A DNA stretch of 64,000 nucleotides, taken from Arthrobacter sp. Leaf137 (lineage in GTDB: Bacteria; Actinomycetota; Actinomycetes; Actinomycetales; Micrococcaceae). The notes under the pieces are model-generated. The model saw only the letters and a program-made list of their open reading frames with translations. It was not told the origin of the DNA and searched no databases. A program made the translations under genes and the position numbers. The first letter of the stretch is position 1; every line of letters starts with the position of its first letter. Positions 28,239-38,253 of this stretch are shown in pieces. The stretch is from positions 151,110 through 215,109 of the forward strand of contig NZ_LMOI01000002.1 of assembly GCF_001423525.1 (NCBI RefSeq), written 5' to 3'.

Positions 28239-28913
28239 ATGGCCATGGAAGTGCTCATCGTCGAGGACGACGACGCCATGGCAGGTGCGCTGGCGGCGGG
28301 TGTTGCGACGGCGGGCCACCGGACCACGAGGGTGGCGCGGGGAGCTGACGCCCTGCTGGTCCACCGGGACTTCGAGGTGATCCTCCTGGACCTCGGGCTG
28401 CCGGACATGGACGGCCTGGACGTCCTCCGCAAGCTCCGCCAGATCACCGACTGCCCCATCCTCATCCTCACCGCCCGCGACGACGAACGCAGCGTGGTGC
28501 TGGGACTTCGCTCCGGCGCCGACGACTACCTGGTCAAACCCGTGAAACTCGTGGAACTGCTGGCACGGATCGAGGCCGTCACCCGGCGGGCCGGACGCCG
28601 CACCGGAAGCGTGCCGGACACCATCGTCCTGGGCGATCTCGACATTGACCTGGGCCGCCGCATCGCATCCAGGGACGGCGCGGTCCTCCCGCTGACGGCC
28701 ACGGAATTCGAACTCCTGTCCCTTCTGGCCCGGCACGCCGGCTCCGTGGTGACCCGGGAGCAGATCCTTGATGCCCTGTGGGGTGATGCTTTCCTCGCTT
28801 CGTCCCGGTCCCTGGATGTGCACCTGACCGGGTTGCGGGCCAAACTGCAGAAACCCGGTTTCATCATCAACGTCCGGGGCGTGGGCTACCGGGTGGAGGC
28901 AGATCCCGCATGA
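28239..28913 (+). CDS. OmpR-family response regulator
   Basis: 224 residues. Receiver domain with acidic Asp10-Asp12, phospho-acceptor Asp51 (LLDLGLPDMDG) and Lys100 (YLVKP). A winged-helix DNA-binding domain follows from about residue 125 (LTATEFELLSLLARHAGSVV, SRSLDVHLTGLRAKL). AAGGAAC precedes the ATG; the second ATG (28245) is also possible. The last 4 bp overlap the histidine kinase start. Likely targets are the adjacent permease and its own operon. Confidence 0.94.
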   Translation: MAMEVLIVEDDDAMAGALAAGVATAGHRTTRVARGADALLVHRDFEVILLDLGLPDMDGLDVLRKLRQITDCPILILTARDDERSVVLGLRSGADDYLVKPVKLVELLARIEAVTRRAGRRTGSVPDTIVLGDLDIDLGRRIASRDGAVLPLTATEFELLSLLARHAGSVVTREQILDALWGDAFLASSRSLDVHLTGLRAKLQKPGFIINVRGVGYRVEADPA

Positions 28914-30352
28914 GGTTGCGGGTCCTTGGCGTCCTCAGCGTGCTGTGCCTGGTGGTGGTGTTCCTGGTGTCCGGGACCATCCTGTCCTCGGCGGCGCGGG
29001 AGCTGACGCAGGAGGTCCAGATCAACCGGGTGGCGTCCCTGAACCGGCTGGCGCAGGTGGCCTTCGATGCGGCCGGCGACGGCGATACCGCGCGGCTCCA
29101 GCGCGAGATGGACACGTACTCCGCCCTCTATGCCGAGGGCATCATGGTCCGGCTGCAGCAGGAGACGCTCAGCTCGGGAGGGCTCAGTGAAGCCCGTGCC
29201 GACGTGCAGGATGCGCTGTCCCTGGCCCGGCTGAACGTCAACGGCACCGCACTGGCACCGCTGGAGCCGCTCGGTTCCGGCCCTCAGGTGATCTTCCGCG
29301 CCTTCGGCAGCGCCAACCAGGTGCTGGGCGGCGTGGCCATGGACGTCAACCTCGATGCCGCCAGGGCGAAGCTGCAGCAGCGCTGGCTTGTGGTGGGGGC
29401 GGCCGCCGTCGCCCTCGCTGCGGTCCTGCTGCTTGCCGCCGCCCGTGTCACCGGGTGGGTGCTGCGTCCCGTCCTGCGGCTGAATTCCGCGGTGACCGAG
29501 CTGGGCCGCACGGGCCGGGCCGGGCGGCTGCCTGAGGACGGTCCGCCGGAGCTGCGCGAACTGAGCCGGTCCTTCACTGCCATGGCGCGGACGGTCAGCG
29601 ACAGCATCGAGTCGCAGCGCCAGTTGATCGCCGATACGTCGCACCAGCTGCGGAACCCCATCGGCGCGCTGCGGCTGCGGCTGGACGTACTCCAGCTTGA
29701 ACTGAAGACCGAACGGGAACACGACGCCGCCGCCAGCGCGGTGGCCGAGCTGGAGCGGGTGGAGGAGATCCTGGACGACGTGTTGAAGCTGGCCGCCGCC
29801 GAGCACCGGGCCAGTGAAGACGCCGTCAGGGCCTTCAACAGCCCGGAGGCCAGGCCCGTTGCTGCGCCGATCGACCCCTACCCCGTCCTGCAGGAGGAAA
29901 TGGAGCGGGCTGCCCCCGCTGCGGGCCGCGCCGGTATGCGGCTGGTCCTCGTTCCCCCGCCGCAGGCCCCCGTCCTGGTGGCGTGCGAGCCGGCCGAGCT
30001 CGCCCAGATGGTGGGCGAACTCGTGGGCAACGCGGTCAAGTACGCCCCGGGAGCCACCGTCACTGCTTCCGTCCGGGCTGAGCTTTCCACGGTCACAGTG
30101 GAAATTTACGACGACGGCCCGGGGCTTTCCGAACAGGACCTCGCCCAGGCGTCCACGAGGTTTTGGCGGGCGCCCCAGCACGCCTCGGTCCGGGGAACAG
30201 GCCTGGGCATGACGATCGTGGGTGAACTGGCGGCGGCCAACGGTGGCCGCCTGGTCCTGGGAACGGCGGCACCGCACGGCCTGTCAGCCCGGCTCGAATT
30301 TCCTGTTCCGGTGCTGGAGGACCGCTCCGAAGGCGGGGATGGACGTGGCTGA
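28910..30352 (+). CDS. Sensor histidine kinase
   Basis: 480-residue membrane kinase. Two membrane helices (about 5-25 and 159-180) bracket an extracytoplasmic sensor of about 130 residues. A HAMP-like linker follows, then the H-box DTSHQLRNPIGAL with His245, an N-box GNAVKYAPG, and G-boxes DDGPGLS and GTGLGMTIV. It is coupled to the response regulator (ATGA overlap) and overlaps the TAXI lipoprotein gene by 14 bp. This suggests that sensing may involve that lipoprotein. Confidence 0.93.
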   Translation: MRLRVLGVLSVLCLVVVFLVSGTILSSAARELTQEVQINRVASLNRLAQVAFDAAGDGDTARLQREMDTYSALYAEGIMVRLQQETLSSGGLSEARADVQDALSLARLNVNGTALAPLEPLGSGPQVIFRAFGSANQVLGGVAMDVNLDAARAKLQQRWLVVGAAAVALAAVLLLAAARVTGWVLRPVLRLNSAVTELGRTGRAGRLPEDGPPELRELSRSFTAMARTVSDSIESQRQLIADTSHQLRNPIGALRLRLDVLQLELKTEREHDAAASAVAELERVEEILDDVLKLAAAEHRASEDAVRAFNSPEARPVAAPIDPYPVLQEEMERAAPAAGRAGMRLVLVPPPQAPVLVACEPAELAQMVGELVGNAVKYAPGATVTASVRAELSTVTVEIYDDGPGLSEQDLAQASTRFWRAPQHASVRGTGLGMTIVGELAAANGGRLVLGTAAPHGLSARLEFPVPVLEDRSEGGDGRG

Positions 30353-31376
30353 GGTCAGGGCGTCCGGCCTTATCGGGGCCGTCCTGCCCAGGCGGTCCCT
30401 CCTGAAAGCCGGGGCAGGCCTGGCAGCAATGGCCCTCGTCCCGTCTGTGCTGTCCGCCTGCAGCGGGAACCGGCCCGGGCTGCTGACCGTGGCGGGCGGG
30501 GAGGCAGGTGGCTTCTACCTTGAGTTCTCCACTCTGCTGGCCGCTTCCCTGGAACGCCACGACATAGCCGGAAAGGCTGTAGCCGTTGCCACCGGCGGCA
30601 GCCTGGACAACCTGGCGCAGTTGCGGGATGGAAGGGCCACGCTTGCCGTGTCCCTGGCCGATGCGGTGGCCGGCCCTGCTGTGGAGCCGGGAACCACGGC
30701 TGCCGAGGGCGCCGCGCCGCTGGCCGCGCTGGGGAAGGTCTACGAAAACTACGTACACTGCGTGGTGCGGAAAGGCAGCGGCATCACTTCACTGTCACAG
30801 CTGTCCGGGCGGACCGTGGCAGTGGGCCAGCCGGGTTCGGGGACGTCGCTCACCACGCCGCGGCTGCTCGCGGCAGCGGGCCTTGGCACCTCGGCGGAGG
30901 CCGGGCCGGCGGCGCAAGGCAGCGTCGCCGTCGTAAGCCTGGGCCTGAACGACGGCCTCGCGGCCCTGAAGGCCGGTACCGTGGACGCCCTGTTCTGGTC
31001 CGGCGGCGTGCCCACGGCCGCCATCTCCGCCGCGCAGCGGGAGGTGCCGCTGGCGCTGCTGGACCTCTCGTCCCTGTTGCCGGAGCTGCGCGCCCGGCAC
31101 GGTGCCCAGTACGACCGCGTGTTCATCCCCGCGGAAAGCTACCCGGGTGTGCCCGCCGTCTGGACGGTGGGGACAGCCAACCTGTTGCTGTGCCGCGCCG
31201 ACCTGGACGCCGGCACCGTCGAGCGGACCGTGCAACTGCTGGTCAACCACGCCGGCGAACTGATTCCACAGTCCAGCCTGGGAGTGCAGTTCCTCAGCCC
31301 GGAAACGCTGATCAACACCGCCGGCATCCCCATGCACCCGGCCGCCGCCGCGGCGTACCGCGCCCTCCACGGCTAG
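30339..31376 (+). CDS. TAXI-family solute-binding lipoprotein
   Basis: 345 residues. The N-terminus has PRRSLLKAGAGLAA (twin-arginine-like) and lipobox LSAC with Cys41, so it is probably a Tat-exported lipoprotein. The mature part resembles TAXI-type TRAP receptors: TVAGGEAGGFYLEFSTLLAA, VATGGSLDNLAQLRDG and GRTVAVGQPGSGTS. No TRAP permease subunits (DctQM) are present in the window. It overlaps the histidine kinase gene. It may therefore serve the kinase as a ligand-presenting subunit or work with a distant permease. Start at 30339, GAAGG upstream. Confidence 0.85.
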   Translation: MDVAEVRASGLIGAVLPRRSLLKAGAGLAAMALVPSVLSACSGNRPGLLTVAGGEAGGFYLEFSTLLAASLERHDIAGKAVAVATGGSLDNLAQLRDGRATLAVSLADAVAGPAVEPGTTAAEGAAPLAALGKVYENYVHCVVRKGSGITSLSQLSGRTVAVGQPGSGTSLTTPRLLAAAGLGTSAEAGPAAQGSVAVVSLGLNDGLAALKAGTVDALFWSGGVPTAAISAAQREVPLALLDLSSLLPELRARHGAQYDRVFIPAESYPGVPAVWTVGTANLLLCRADLDAGTVERTVQLLVNHAGELIPQSSLGVQFLSPETLINTAGIPMHPAAAAAYRALHG

Positions 31377-31378
31377 CA

Positions 31379-31479
31379 ACGCCCGCTCATTTACGGCGGC
31401 TCCCACCCAAACGCCCGCTCACTCTCCCCAGGAAAGTGAGCGCGCGTCGCGGGCAAACCCACCACTGCTGAGCGGGCGT
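31379..31479. repeat. Four-box palindromic repeat, copy A
   Basis: Boxes ACGCCCGCTCAT (31379), ACGCCCGCTCAC (31411), then inverted GTGAGCGCGCGT (31436) and CTGAGCGGGCGT (31468). The spacings 32/25/32 equal those of copy B at 36918-37017 within 1 bp. Boxes 2 and 3 form the central hairpin with GCTCACT/AGTGAGC. It sits in intergenic DNA after the TAXI gene and could also act as a terminator. Confidence 0.75.
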
Positions 31480-31590
31480 TGGATCAGGGCTCCGGGGTCT
31501 TATCCACATACGCGCTTCCGGTGATAGCAGGCCGGACCGCGTCCTTCCTACTGTTTGGGTACACCTGAACAGCAAGCAAAGCGGGGATCT

Positions 31591-32097
31591 GTGGGCAGGA
31601 ATCAGCGCCGGCGGGCGGCACAAACCAAGTCTCAAAGGAACCAGCCTGGAGACCCTTTCAAGGCCGCCATTCCCAGGGTTACTAGCCCGGCACCCGGAAA
31701 TATCCGGGAGTTGGAATCCCTGGCTCCGGCCTTCATCTGTTGGTATGTCCAGCATCCATTCCGCACAGATGTCGAAGAAGTGCTGGCGAGCCTGATTCTC
31801 TTCTTCCGCTTCTACCCCGAAATTGGTGAGAACCGTTCCATCACTGCCCTCAAACCGGCTGAGGTGGCTGAAAGATTGGCCGCCCTCATTATCCATACCG
31901 TCCATGACGGCGTCGTGGCCACCTATTCACTGATGCTTTTCCTGCACTTCCTCCACGATTCCGGCCAGTGGTCCGGTAACCCGGAATCGTATCGGACTGT
32001 GCAGGCCATCCTGTTGGAAATCATCAGTTTGGACATGCGCGCGACACCCAACGGGGCGCCGACGGCTGCCGTCGTCGCGGCTGCCCACGCTGATTAG
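31591..32097 (+). CDS. Hypothetical protein
   Basis: 168 residues, not recognised. A basic N-terminus (MGRNQRRRAAQTKSQRN) precedes a helical body, with LESLAPAFICWYVQHPF, ERLAALIIHTVHDGVVATYS and LMLFLHFLHDSGQWSG. No signal peptide. GTG start with GGGGA 4 nt upstream. Base composition is somewhat less GC-rich than the neighbours. It is convergent with the RamB-like gene: the two stops overlap in TTAG. Confidence 0.6.
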   Translation: MGRNQRRRAAQTKSQRNQPGDPFKAAIPRVTSPAPGNIRELESLAPAFICWYVQHPFRTDVEEVLASLILFFRFYPEIGENRSITALKPAEVAERLAALIIHTVHDGVVATYSLMLFLHFLHDSGQWSGNPESYRTVQAILLEIISLDMRATPNGAPTAAVVAAAHAD

Positions 32098-33605
32098 CTC
32101 CCCGAGTGGGCCTGCAGGAAGCTGTACACCTCGGTCTCGTCGACGCCGGGGAAAGCGCCGGGCGGCATGGCTGCCAGCAGGTGCGAATGGGCCCGCGCAG
32201 AGGGCCAGGCGTTCCCGGCCCACTCCGAAGTCAGGGCTGCCGGCGGACGCTTGCAGCAGTTCGGGTCGGGACAATTGGAAGTGGCCCGGGCTGTCGTCTC
32301 ACGCCCGCGGAACCATTTCACGTGCTGGTAGGGCACCCCGATGCTGAGCGAGAACTCACCCGTGGCCGACCGCTCGGTCCGCGCGGTGCACCAGTACGTA
32401 CCCGACGGCGTGTCCGTGTACTGGCTATAGGCGCTGAACTTGTCCGGAACGTCGAACACGGCACGGGATGTCCAGGCCTTGCACGACGGCTGGCCCTCGA
32501 TGGCGCCGGTGTGGTCCTGGGGGAAGTTCACGCCATCGTTCTCGTAGGCCTTGTAGATGATCCCGCTCTGGTGCGTCTTCTGGAAATGCGTGGTGATACC
32601 CAGGTGCCTGGTGGCCAGGTTGGTGAACCGGTGCGCGGCGGTCTCGTAGGAAACGGCGAACGCATCCCGGATGTCCTCCACCGCGATTTCCTTGGCGGCT
32701 TTGGCGTTTTGCAGAAATTCCACGGTGGCCTGCTCGGGAAGAAGCAGCGCCGCGGCGAAATAGTTGGTCGCCACCCGCTGGGCCAGGAAGTCGCCATAGT
32801 TGCGGGGCGTTTCGTGGCCCAGGACGTAGTGTCCCAGTGCCTGGAGCAGCACGGACCGGGGATCGTGGTCCTGCCGCTGGCTTTGGGTCAGGTAAATTCT
32901 GCGGTTCTTCAAATCGGTCACGGACCGGGTGGAATGCGGCAAATCGCCCACGTGGTACAGGGCGAATCCAAGGTGCGCGGCGATGTCCGCGATGACATGC
33001 TGGCTCAGCGGGCCGGCGGTGTAGCCCACCTCCTTGAGGACCTTCTGCGCTTCGGCCTCGTACTCCGGGAAGTAGTTGCCGCGCTCGCGCATCATGGCAC
33101 GCAGCTCACCGTTGGCGCGCCGGGCTTCTTCCGGGGTGGCCACCTGCTCGTTCATCTTCCGCTCCAGCTCGTGCAGGAGCCCCACCTGGGCCTCGAGTAC
33201 ATCCAGCGGAAGCCGCGAACTGATGCGGATTTTCGGCAGGTTGAGGGACTCGTACAGCGGTCCGCGCTGGTACCGTTCCAGCTCGATTTCCAGGGCTGCC
33301 CGCCGGCTGGGCGGTTCGGCACCCAGGAGCTGGTCGATGCTGACGTTCAGCGCCGCGGCCAGGTGCTGCAGAAGAGTCAGTTTGGGCTCACGCTTGCCGT
33401 TTTCGATCAGGCTGAGCTGACTGGGGGCGGTCCCGACGGCGGCGCTCAGGCCATCGAGCGTGAGCCCGGCTTGTTTACGCAGATGGCGGACGCGGCGGCC
33501 CAGCGCAATGACATCGAGTCCCGCTGCGGCGGCTGACGGCGGCTGGGAAACGTCCCTGTTCCAACTTGAAGGCGGCATTTCTGAAGAATACGTGAAGAAG
33601 TGCAT
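32094..33605 (-). CDS. ramB: RamB-like short-chain fatty acyl transcriptional regulator
   Basis: 503 residues. An XRE-type HTH (about 36-90; [35 protein letters not shown]) is followed by an ImmA/IrrE-like middle region ([19 protein letters not shown]) and a Cys-containing C-terminal domain ([12 protein letters not shown]) of the DUF2083 type. RamB controls acetate and glyoxylate-cycle genes in corynebacteria and mycobacteria. Here it is divergent from aceA, the expected location. The start could also be the ATG at 33578; neither has a strong Shine-Dalgarno. I found no exact RamB consensus site by eye. Confidence 0.85.
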   Translation of the reverse strand: MHFFTYSSEMPPSSWNRDVSQPPSAAAAGLDVIALGRRVRHLRKQAGLTLDGLSAAVGTAPSQLSLIENGKREPKLTLLQHLAAALNVSIDQLLGAEPPSRRAALEIELERYQRGPLYESLNLPKIRISSRLPLDVLEAQVGLLHELERKMNEQVATPEEARRANGELRAMMRERGNYFPEYEAEAQKVLKEVGYTAGPLSQHVIADIAAHLGFALYHVGDLPHSTRSVTDLKNRRIYLTQSQRQDHDPRSVLLQALGHYVLGHETPRNYGDFLAQRVATNYFAAALLLPEQATVEFLQNAKAAKEIAVEDIRDAFAVSYETAAHRFTNLATRHLGITTHFQKTHQSGIIYKAYENDGVNFPQDHTGAIEGQPSCKAWTSRAVFDVPDKFSAYSQYTDTPSGTYWCTARTERSATGEFSLSIGVPYQHVKWFRGRETTARATSNCPDPNCCKRPPAALTSEWAGNAWPSARAHSHLLAAMPPGAFPGVDETEVYSFLQAHSGS

Positions 33606-33753
33606 TTCTTTCCATAGGTTTCATCTAGAACGGGGGTTGAAAGTGCTGAAAAGTAGTTCACACGGAAAGAAACACCGCACCGGAAAGCCGGTGGGAACCT
33701 CAATGACGCGGTTCCCACCTACCCCATCCGGAGCTCAATCAAGGAGATCAACG

Positions 33754-35070
33754 ATGACTGCAGCATTTGAGCCCACCTCGCAGACGCCCGACCAGCAGGC
33801 CGCCGCACTTGAGCTCGAGTGGTCCGCCAACCCCCGCTGGGAAGGTGTGACCCGGGACTACTCAGCCTCCGACGTCGTCCGCCTCCGCGGCCGCGTCACC
33901 GAAGAGCAGACGCTGGCCCGCCGCGGTGCGGAGAAGCTGTGGAAGCAGCTCACCGAAGAGCACAAGACCGGCGGCTACACCAACGCCCTGGGTGCCCTCA
34001 CCGGCAACCAGGCAGTGCAGCAGGTCAAGGCCGGCCTCCGCGCCATCTACCTTTCCGGTTGGCAGGTGGCCGCCGATGCCAACAATTCCGGCCACACCTA
34101 CCCGGACCAGTCCCTCTACCCGGCCAACTCCGTCCCCACAGTGGTCCGCCGTATCAACAACGCCCTGCTCCGGGCGGACCAGATCGAATTCTCCGAGGGC
34201 ATCCAGACCGTTGAGGACTGGCTGGTCCCGATTGTTGCCGACGCCGAAGCCGGTTTCGGCGGCCCGCTGAACGCCTACGAGCTGATGAAATCCATGATCC
34301 AGGCCGGCGCCTCCGGCGTGCACTGGGAAGACCAGCTCGCCTCCGAGAAGAAATGCGGCCACCTCGGCGGCAAGGTACTCATCCCCACCCAGCAGCACGT
34401 CCGCACCCTCAACGCCGCCCGCCTGGCGGCCGACGTCGCCGGTACCCCCACCGTCGTCATCGCCCGCACTGATGCTGAGGCAGCCACCCTGATCACCTCG
34501 GACGTGGACGAGCGGGACCAGGAGTTCATCACCGGGGAGCGCACCGCCGAGGGCTTCTACAAGGTCCGCAACGGCATCGAACCCTGCATCGCCCGGGCCA
34601 AGGCCTACGCCCCGTACTCCGACCTCATCTGGATGGAGACGGGCACCCCGGACCTGGAACTGGCCCGCAAGTTCGCCGAGTCCGTCAAGGCCGAGTTCCC
34701 GGACCAGATGCTCTCCTACAACTGCTCGCCGTCCTTCAACTGGCGCAAGCACCTGGACGACGCCACCATCGCAAAGTTCCAGCGCGAACTCGGCGCCATG
34801 GGCTTCACGTTCCAGTTCATCACCCTGGCCGGATTCCACGCCCTGAACTACTCGATGTTCGATCTTGCCCACGGCTACGCCCGGGAAGGCATGAGCGCCT
34901 ACGTCGAACTCCAGGAGAAGGAATTCGCCTCCGAATCCCGCGGCTACACCGCAACCAAGCACCAGCGCGAAGTCGGCACCGGCTACTTCGACACCCTCTC
35001 CACCGCGCTCAACCCGAACGCGTCCACCCTCGCATTGGTCGGATCGACCGAAGAGGGCCAGTTCCACTAA
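33754..35070 (+). CDS. aceA: Isocitrate lyase
   Basis: 438 residues. Splits isocitrate into succinate and glyoxylate, the first step of the glyoxylate shunt. The active-site signature [11 protein letters not shown] has catalytic Cys201. Also seen: [12 protein letters not shown]-like [20 protein letters not shown] and [14 protein letters not shown] at 33754 with AAGGAG 9 nt upstream; longer in-frame extensions run into the regulatory region. It is followed by aceB with a stem-loop in between, and controlled in all likelihood by the divergent RamB-like protein. Confidence 0.97.
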   Translation: MTAAFEPTSQTPDQQAAALELEWSANPRWEGVTRDYSASDVVRLRGRVTEEQTLARRGAEKLWKQLTEEHKTGGYTNALGALTGNQAVQQVKAGLRAIYLSGWQVAADANNSGHTYPDQSLYPANSVPTVVRRINNALLRADQIEFSEGIQTVEDWLVPIVADAEAGFGGPLNAYELMKSMIQAGASGVHWEDQLASEKKCGHLGGKVLIPTQQHVRTLNAARLAADVAGTPTVVIARTDAEAATLITSDVDERDQEFITGERTAEGFYKVRNGIEPCIARAKAYAPYSDLIWMETGTPDLELARKFAESVKAEFPDQMLSYNCSPSFNWRKHLDDATIAKFQRELGAMGFTFQFITLAGFHALNYSMFDLAHGYAREGMSAYVELQEKEFASESRGYTATKHQREVGTGYFDTLSTALNPNASTLALVGSTEEGQFH

Positions 35071-35089
35071 TACATCCCTCCCCAAGTAA

Positions 35090-35137
35090 GTAGCAGTAGG
35101 TGTCGTTTTGGAGGCTCAAAGCGACACTTACTGCTAC
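35090..35137. repeat. Long stem-loop between aceA and aceB
   Basis: Two 21-nt arms starting GTAGCAGTA and ending TACTGCTAC, with loop GAGGCT. The only two non-Watson-Crick positions are G-U wobbles as RNA, so the whole 21-bp stem can form in the transcript. It could be an attenuator, an mRNA-stability element, or a member of an interspersed repeat family. Confidence 0.7.
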
Positions 35138-35166
35138 CCAGTTGGGACCTTTCAAGGAGAACTCCC

Positions 35167-36819
35167 ATGAACAGCTTCACCGATAGCTTCACCATCAACG
35201 GCATCACCATGACTGCCCAGCCCATATGCCGGCAGGATGAAGTGCTCACGCCGGACGCACTGGCTTTCATCGCCAAGCTGCACCGGGCCACCGCGGAACG
35301 CCGGCAGGAACTGCTTCAGGCACGAAGGACCCGACGCGCCAACATCGCCGCCGGCCAGGATCCGAGGTTCCTGCGGGAGACCGAACACATCCGCAACGAC
35401 GCGTCCTGGCGGGTGGCTCCCCCGGCCCCGGGCCTTGAGGACCGCCGGGTGGAGATCACCGGCCCGGTGGATAAGAAGATGACCATCAACGCCCTGAACT
35501 CCGGCGCCAAGGTCTGGCTGGCGGACATGGAAGACTCCTCCACCCCCACATGGCGGAACGTCATCAAAGGCCAGCTGAACCTCACCGACGCCCTGGAACG
35601 CCGCATCGACTTCACCAGCGAGGAAGGCAAGGAGTACAAGCTCCGCCCGGCCGGTGAACTGCCCACCATCGTGGTCCGCCCCAGGGGCTGGCACCTGCCC
35701 GAAAAGCACATGCTCATCGACGGCACCCCGATCGCGGGCGGCATCGTGGACTTCGGCCTGTTTTTCTTCCACAACGCCCGCCGCCTGCTGGCCCAGGGCA
35801 AGGGCCCGTACTTCTACCTGCCCAAGATCGAAAACCACCTCGAAGCCCGGCTCTGGAACGACATCTTCATCCTGGCCCAGGACCTGCTCGGCATCCCGCA
35901 GGGCACCATCCGCGCCACGGTACTGATCGAAACCATCACCGCAGCCTTCGAAATGGAGGAGATCCTCTACGAACTGCGGGACCACGCCTCGGGCCTGAAC
36001 GCCGGCCGCTGGGACTACATCTTCTCCATCATCAAGAACTTCCGTACCCGCGGCCCCCGCTTCGTCCTCCCGGACCGCGGCCAGGTGACCATGACCGCCC
36101 CGTTCATGCGCTCCTACACCGAGCAGCTGGTCCGGGCCTGCCACAAGCGCGGCGCCATGGCCATCGGCGGCATGGCCGCGGCCGTTCCCAACCGCAAGGA
36201 CCCCGAAGCCAACGCCAACGCCTTCGAGAAGGTCCGGGCGGACAAGACCCGCGAGGCCAGTGACGGCTTCGACGGCTCCTGGGTGGCCCACCCCGATCTG
36301 GTGCCCATCTGCCGTGAAGTGTTCGACGCCGTCCTCGGCGAGCGACCCAACCAGCTCGGCAAGCTCCGCGGGGACGTCACCCCGGACGACCGCGCCCTCA
36401 TCGATGTCGCCTCCCTGCACGGCACCATCACGGAGCAGGGCATCCGCAACAACATCGAAGTGGGCATCCGCTACATCGAGTCCTGGCTCCGCGGCAACGG
36501 CGCCGTGGCCATCCACAACCTGATGGAGGACGCCGCCACCGCGGAGATCTCCCGCTCCCAGCTCTGGCAGTGGATCTACGCCCGGGCCATCACCGACCAC
36601 GGCGAGATCATCACGCACGAATGGGTGGAGGATCTGCTGGACGGCGAATTCGCCCGGCTGGAGCGCTTCGACGGCGACCGCTTCGAGGACGCCCGGGACA
36701 TCTTCGAGGAAGTCACCCTCGCCACGGAGTTCCCGTCCTTCCTCACCCTCCCGGCCTACGCCCGCTACCTCACCGAAGCCCGCGAGAAGGCCACCGTGGA
36801 GGAGCTCGCAGCGGCCTGA
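35167..36819 (+). CDS. aceB: Malate synthase (form A)
   Basis: 550 residues, the usual length for malate synthase A. Condenses glyoxylate with acetyl-CoA to malate. Seen: [66 protein letters not shown] and [17 protein letters not shown] precedes the ATG. It is second gene of the aceA-aceB unit. A GC-rich hairpin at 36846-36900 follows the stop. Confidence 0.96.
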   Translation: MNSFTDSFTINGITMTAQPICRQDEVLTPDALAFIAKLHRATAERRQELLQARRTRRANIAAGQDPRFLRETEHIRNDASWRVAPPAPGLEDRRVEITGPVDKKMTINALNSGAKVWLADMEDSSTPTWRNVIKGQLNLTDALERRIDFTSEEGKEYKLRPAGELPTIVVRPRGWHLPEKHMLIDGTPIAGGIVDFGLFFFHNARRLLAQGKGPYFYLPKIENHLEARLWNDIFILAQDLLGIPQGTIRATVLIETITAAFEMEEILYELRDHASGLNAGRWDYIFSIIKNFRTRGPRFVLPDRGQVTMTAPFMRSYTEQLVRACHKRGAMAIGGMAAAVPNRKDPEANANAFEKVRADKTREASDGFDGSWVAHPDLVPICREVFDAVLGERPNQLGKLRGDVTPDDRALIDVASLHGTITEQGIRNNIEVGIRYIESWLRGNGAVAIHNLMEDAATAEISRSQLWQWIYARAITDHGEIITHEWVEDLLDGEFARLERFDGDRFEDARDIFEEVTLATEFPSFLTLPAYARYLTEAREKATVEELAAA

Positions 36820-36845
36820 CCCGCAGCTGCACAGACTTCCGTCCG

Positions 36846-36900
36846 CCGGGCCGGCACGCCCTTCGCAACAGGCCCCCCGAAATCCGGGGCGCCGGCCCGG
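36846..36900 (+). terminator. GC-rich hairpin after aceB
   Basis: Outer arms CCGGGCCGGC and GCCGGCCCGG are exact complements (36846-36855 and 36891-36900), with an inner CCCCCCG/CCGGGG pair. No T-run follows, so termination is plausible but not certain. Confidence 0.5.
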
Positions 36901-36917
36901 CAACGGAACCCCTTTAC

Positions 36918-37017
36918 ACGCCCGCTCACTTGTTGGGTCATAACGCCGGACGCGCGCTCACTTCCCTCAGAAGAGTGAGCGCGCGTCCTTCGGTTAACCC
37001 ATCACGTGAGCGCGCGT
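36918..37017. repeat. Four-box palindromic repeat, copy B
   Basis: Boxes ACGCCCGCTCAC (36918), ACGCGCGCTCAC (36950), then inverted GTGAGCGCGCGT (36975) and GTGAGCGCGCGT (37006). Spacing 32/25/31 mirrors copy A. It sits between the convergent aceB and MFS genes. Confidence 0.75.
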
Positions 37018-37056
37018 CCCTGGGTGCTGACGGGATGTCCGACGGCGGCCCGCGCC

Positions 37057-38253
37057 TTAGCGGCCCCGCGGCACCTTGCGGACGGAGAGGGTGGTACTGA
37101 CAAAGAAGGTCAGCACCGAGCCGAGGATGACCAGCAGCGCCGGCGTCCACGACTCCGAGGCGTCGTGGACAAAGCCCACCAGCGGCGGGGCAACCGCAGC
37201 GAGGCAGTAGCCCAGGCCCTGCACGGTGGCGGACATCCTGCCGGCCATGGCCTGGTTCCGGGCCAGCCGGATGATGGCGATGAAGATGATGGTGATGCCG
37301 CCGCCCTGGGCGATCCCGCCGCAGGTCGACCACAACCACCACAGCTGCGGCATCAGCAGCAGCCCGGCCGGGACTGCCGTCCACAACACACCCAAGGTGA
37401 CCGCCACCGCCGTCGTACTCATGTATTTGGCGGCGAACGGCACGCCGAGCCCGCCCACGATGGCGAGGATCTGGAAGATCGAGGACGCCGCACCGGCTTC
37501 CGCGGCAGACATGCCCAGCTCATCGTGCAGGTAGCTGGGCAGCCAGGCGGTGACGCCGTAGTAGGAGAAGGCCTGGCCGCCGAAGCCCGCCGTGAGGCCG
37601 AAGGTGATCCAGCCGGTGCCGGCCACCGGCGGGAGCTTGGCTTCGCCGGCGTCCTCGGCAGCGGAGACGATGAACGCGGTCCGCGGCCCCACTGCCAGCG
37701 TCCACACAACGATGGCGGCCACGGCCAGGAGGGCCACCGAGGCCAGGGCGGCACGCCAGCCGGTCCACTCGGCCAGGGGCGCCATGGCCACGGATGTCAG
37801 GAACGAGCCGATGTTCAGGGCAGCGGTGTAGATGCCCATGGCGGTCCCCTGCCGCGAGGGCGAGAAGTCGCGGCGGATGATCAGCGGCACGGCAATGTTG
37901 CCCACCGTGATGGCCAGGCCAATGATAACGGTCCCCGCCACTACCAGGGCGGGTCCGCCGGCGGACCGCACCAGGACTCCCGCCAGGACGCCCAGGATGG
38001 TGAGGCTGACGGCAAACTCGGCGCCGAACTTCCTCGCGGCCAGGGACGCCAGCGGCGAAGCGAGCGAGAAGCAGAGCACGGGAATGCTGGTCAGCAGTCC
38101 CAGCACCACCGGGGAGAAATGCAGTTCTGCCTGCATGGGACCCACCACCGGCGCGACGGCCACGAACGGCCCGCGCAGGTTCAGGGCCAGCAGGCCAATG
38201 CAGGCGAGCAGGATCCAGCTGCCGGGAATTCGGGAAAGCAGCCGGCCGGTCAC
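37057..38253 (-). CDS. MFS transporter, CynX/NimT family
   Basis: 398-residue, 12-helix permease. LLALNLRGPFVAVAPVVGPM in helix 1 and GTAMGIYTAALNIGSF in the middle match the cyanate-permease/NimT branch of MFS. The family exports or imports small anions or nitroimidazoles; the substrate is unknown here. GTG start with no clear Shine-Dalgarno. It faces aceB across repeat copy B. Confidence 0.8.
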   Translation of the reverse strand: MTGRLLSRIPGSWILLACIGLLALNLRGPFVAVAPVVGPMQAELHFSPVVLGLLTSIPVLCFSLASPLASLAARKFGAEFAVSLTILGVLAGVLVRSAGGPALVVAGTVIIGLAITVGNIAVPLIIRRDFSPSRQGTAMGIYTAALNIGSFLTSVAMAPLAEWTGWRAALASVALLAVAAIVVWTLAVGPRTAFIVSAAEDAGEAKLPPVAGTGWITFGLTAGFGGQAFSYYGVTAWLPSYLHDELGMSAAEAGAASSIFQILAIVGGLGVPFAAKYMSTTAVAVTLGVLWTAVPAGLLLMPQLWWLWSTCGGIAQGGGITIIFIAIIRLARNQAMAGRMSATVQGLGYCLAAVAPPLVGFVHDASESWTPALLVILGSVLTFFVSTTLSVRKVPRGR

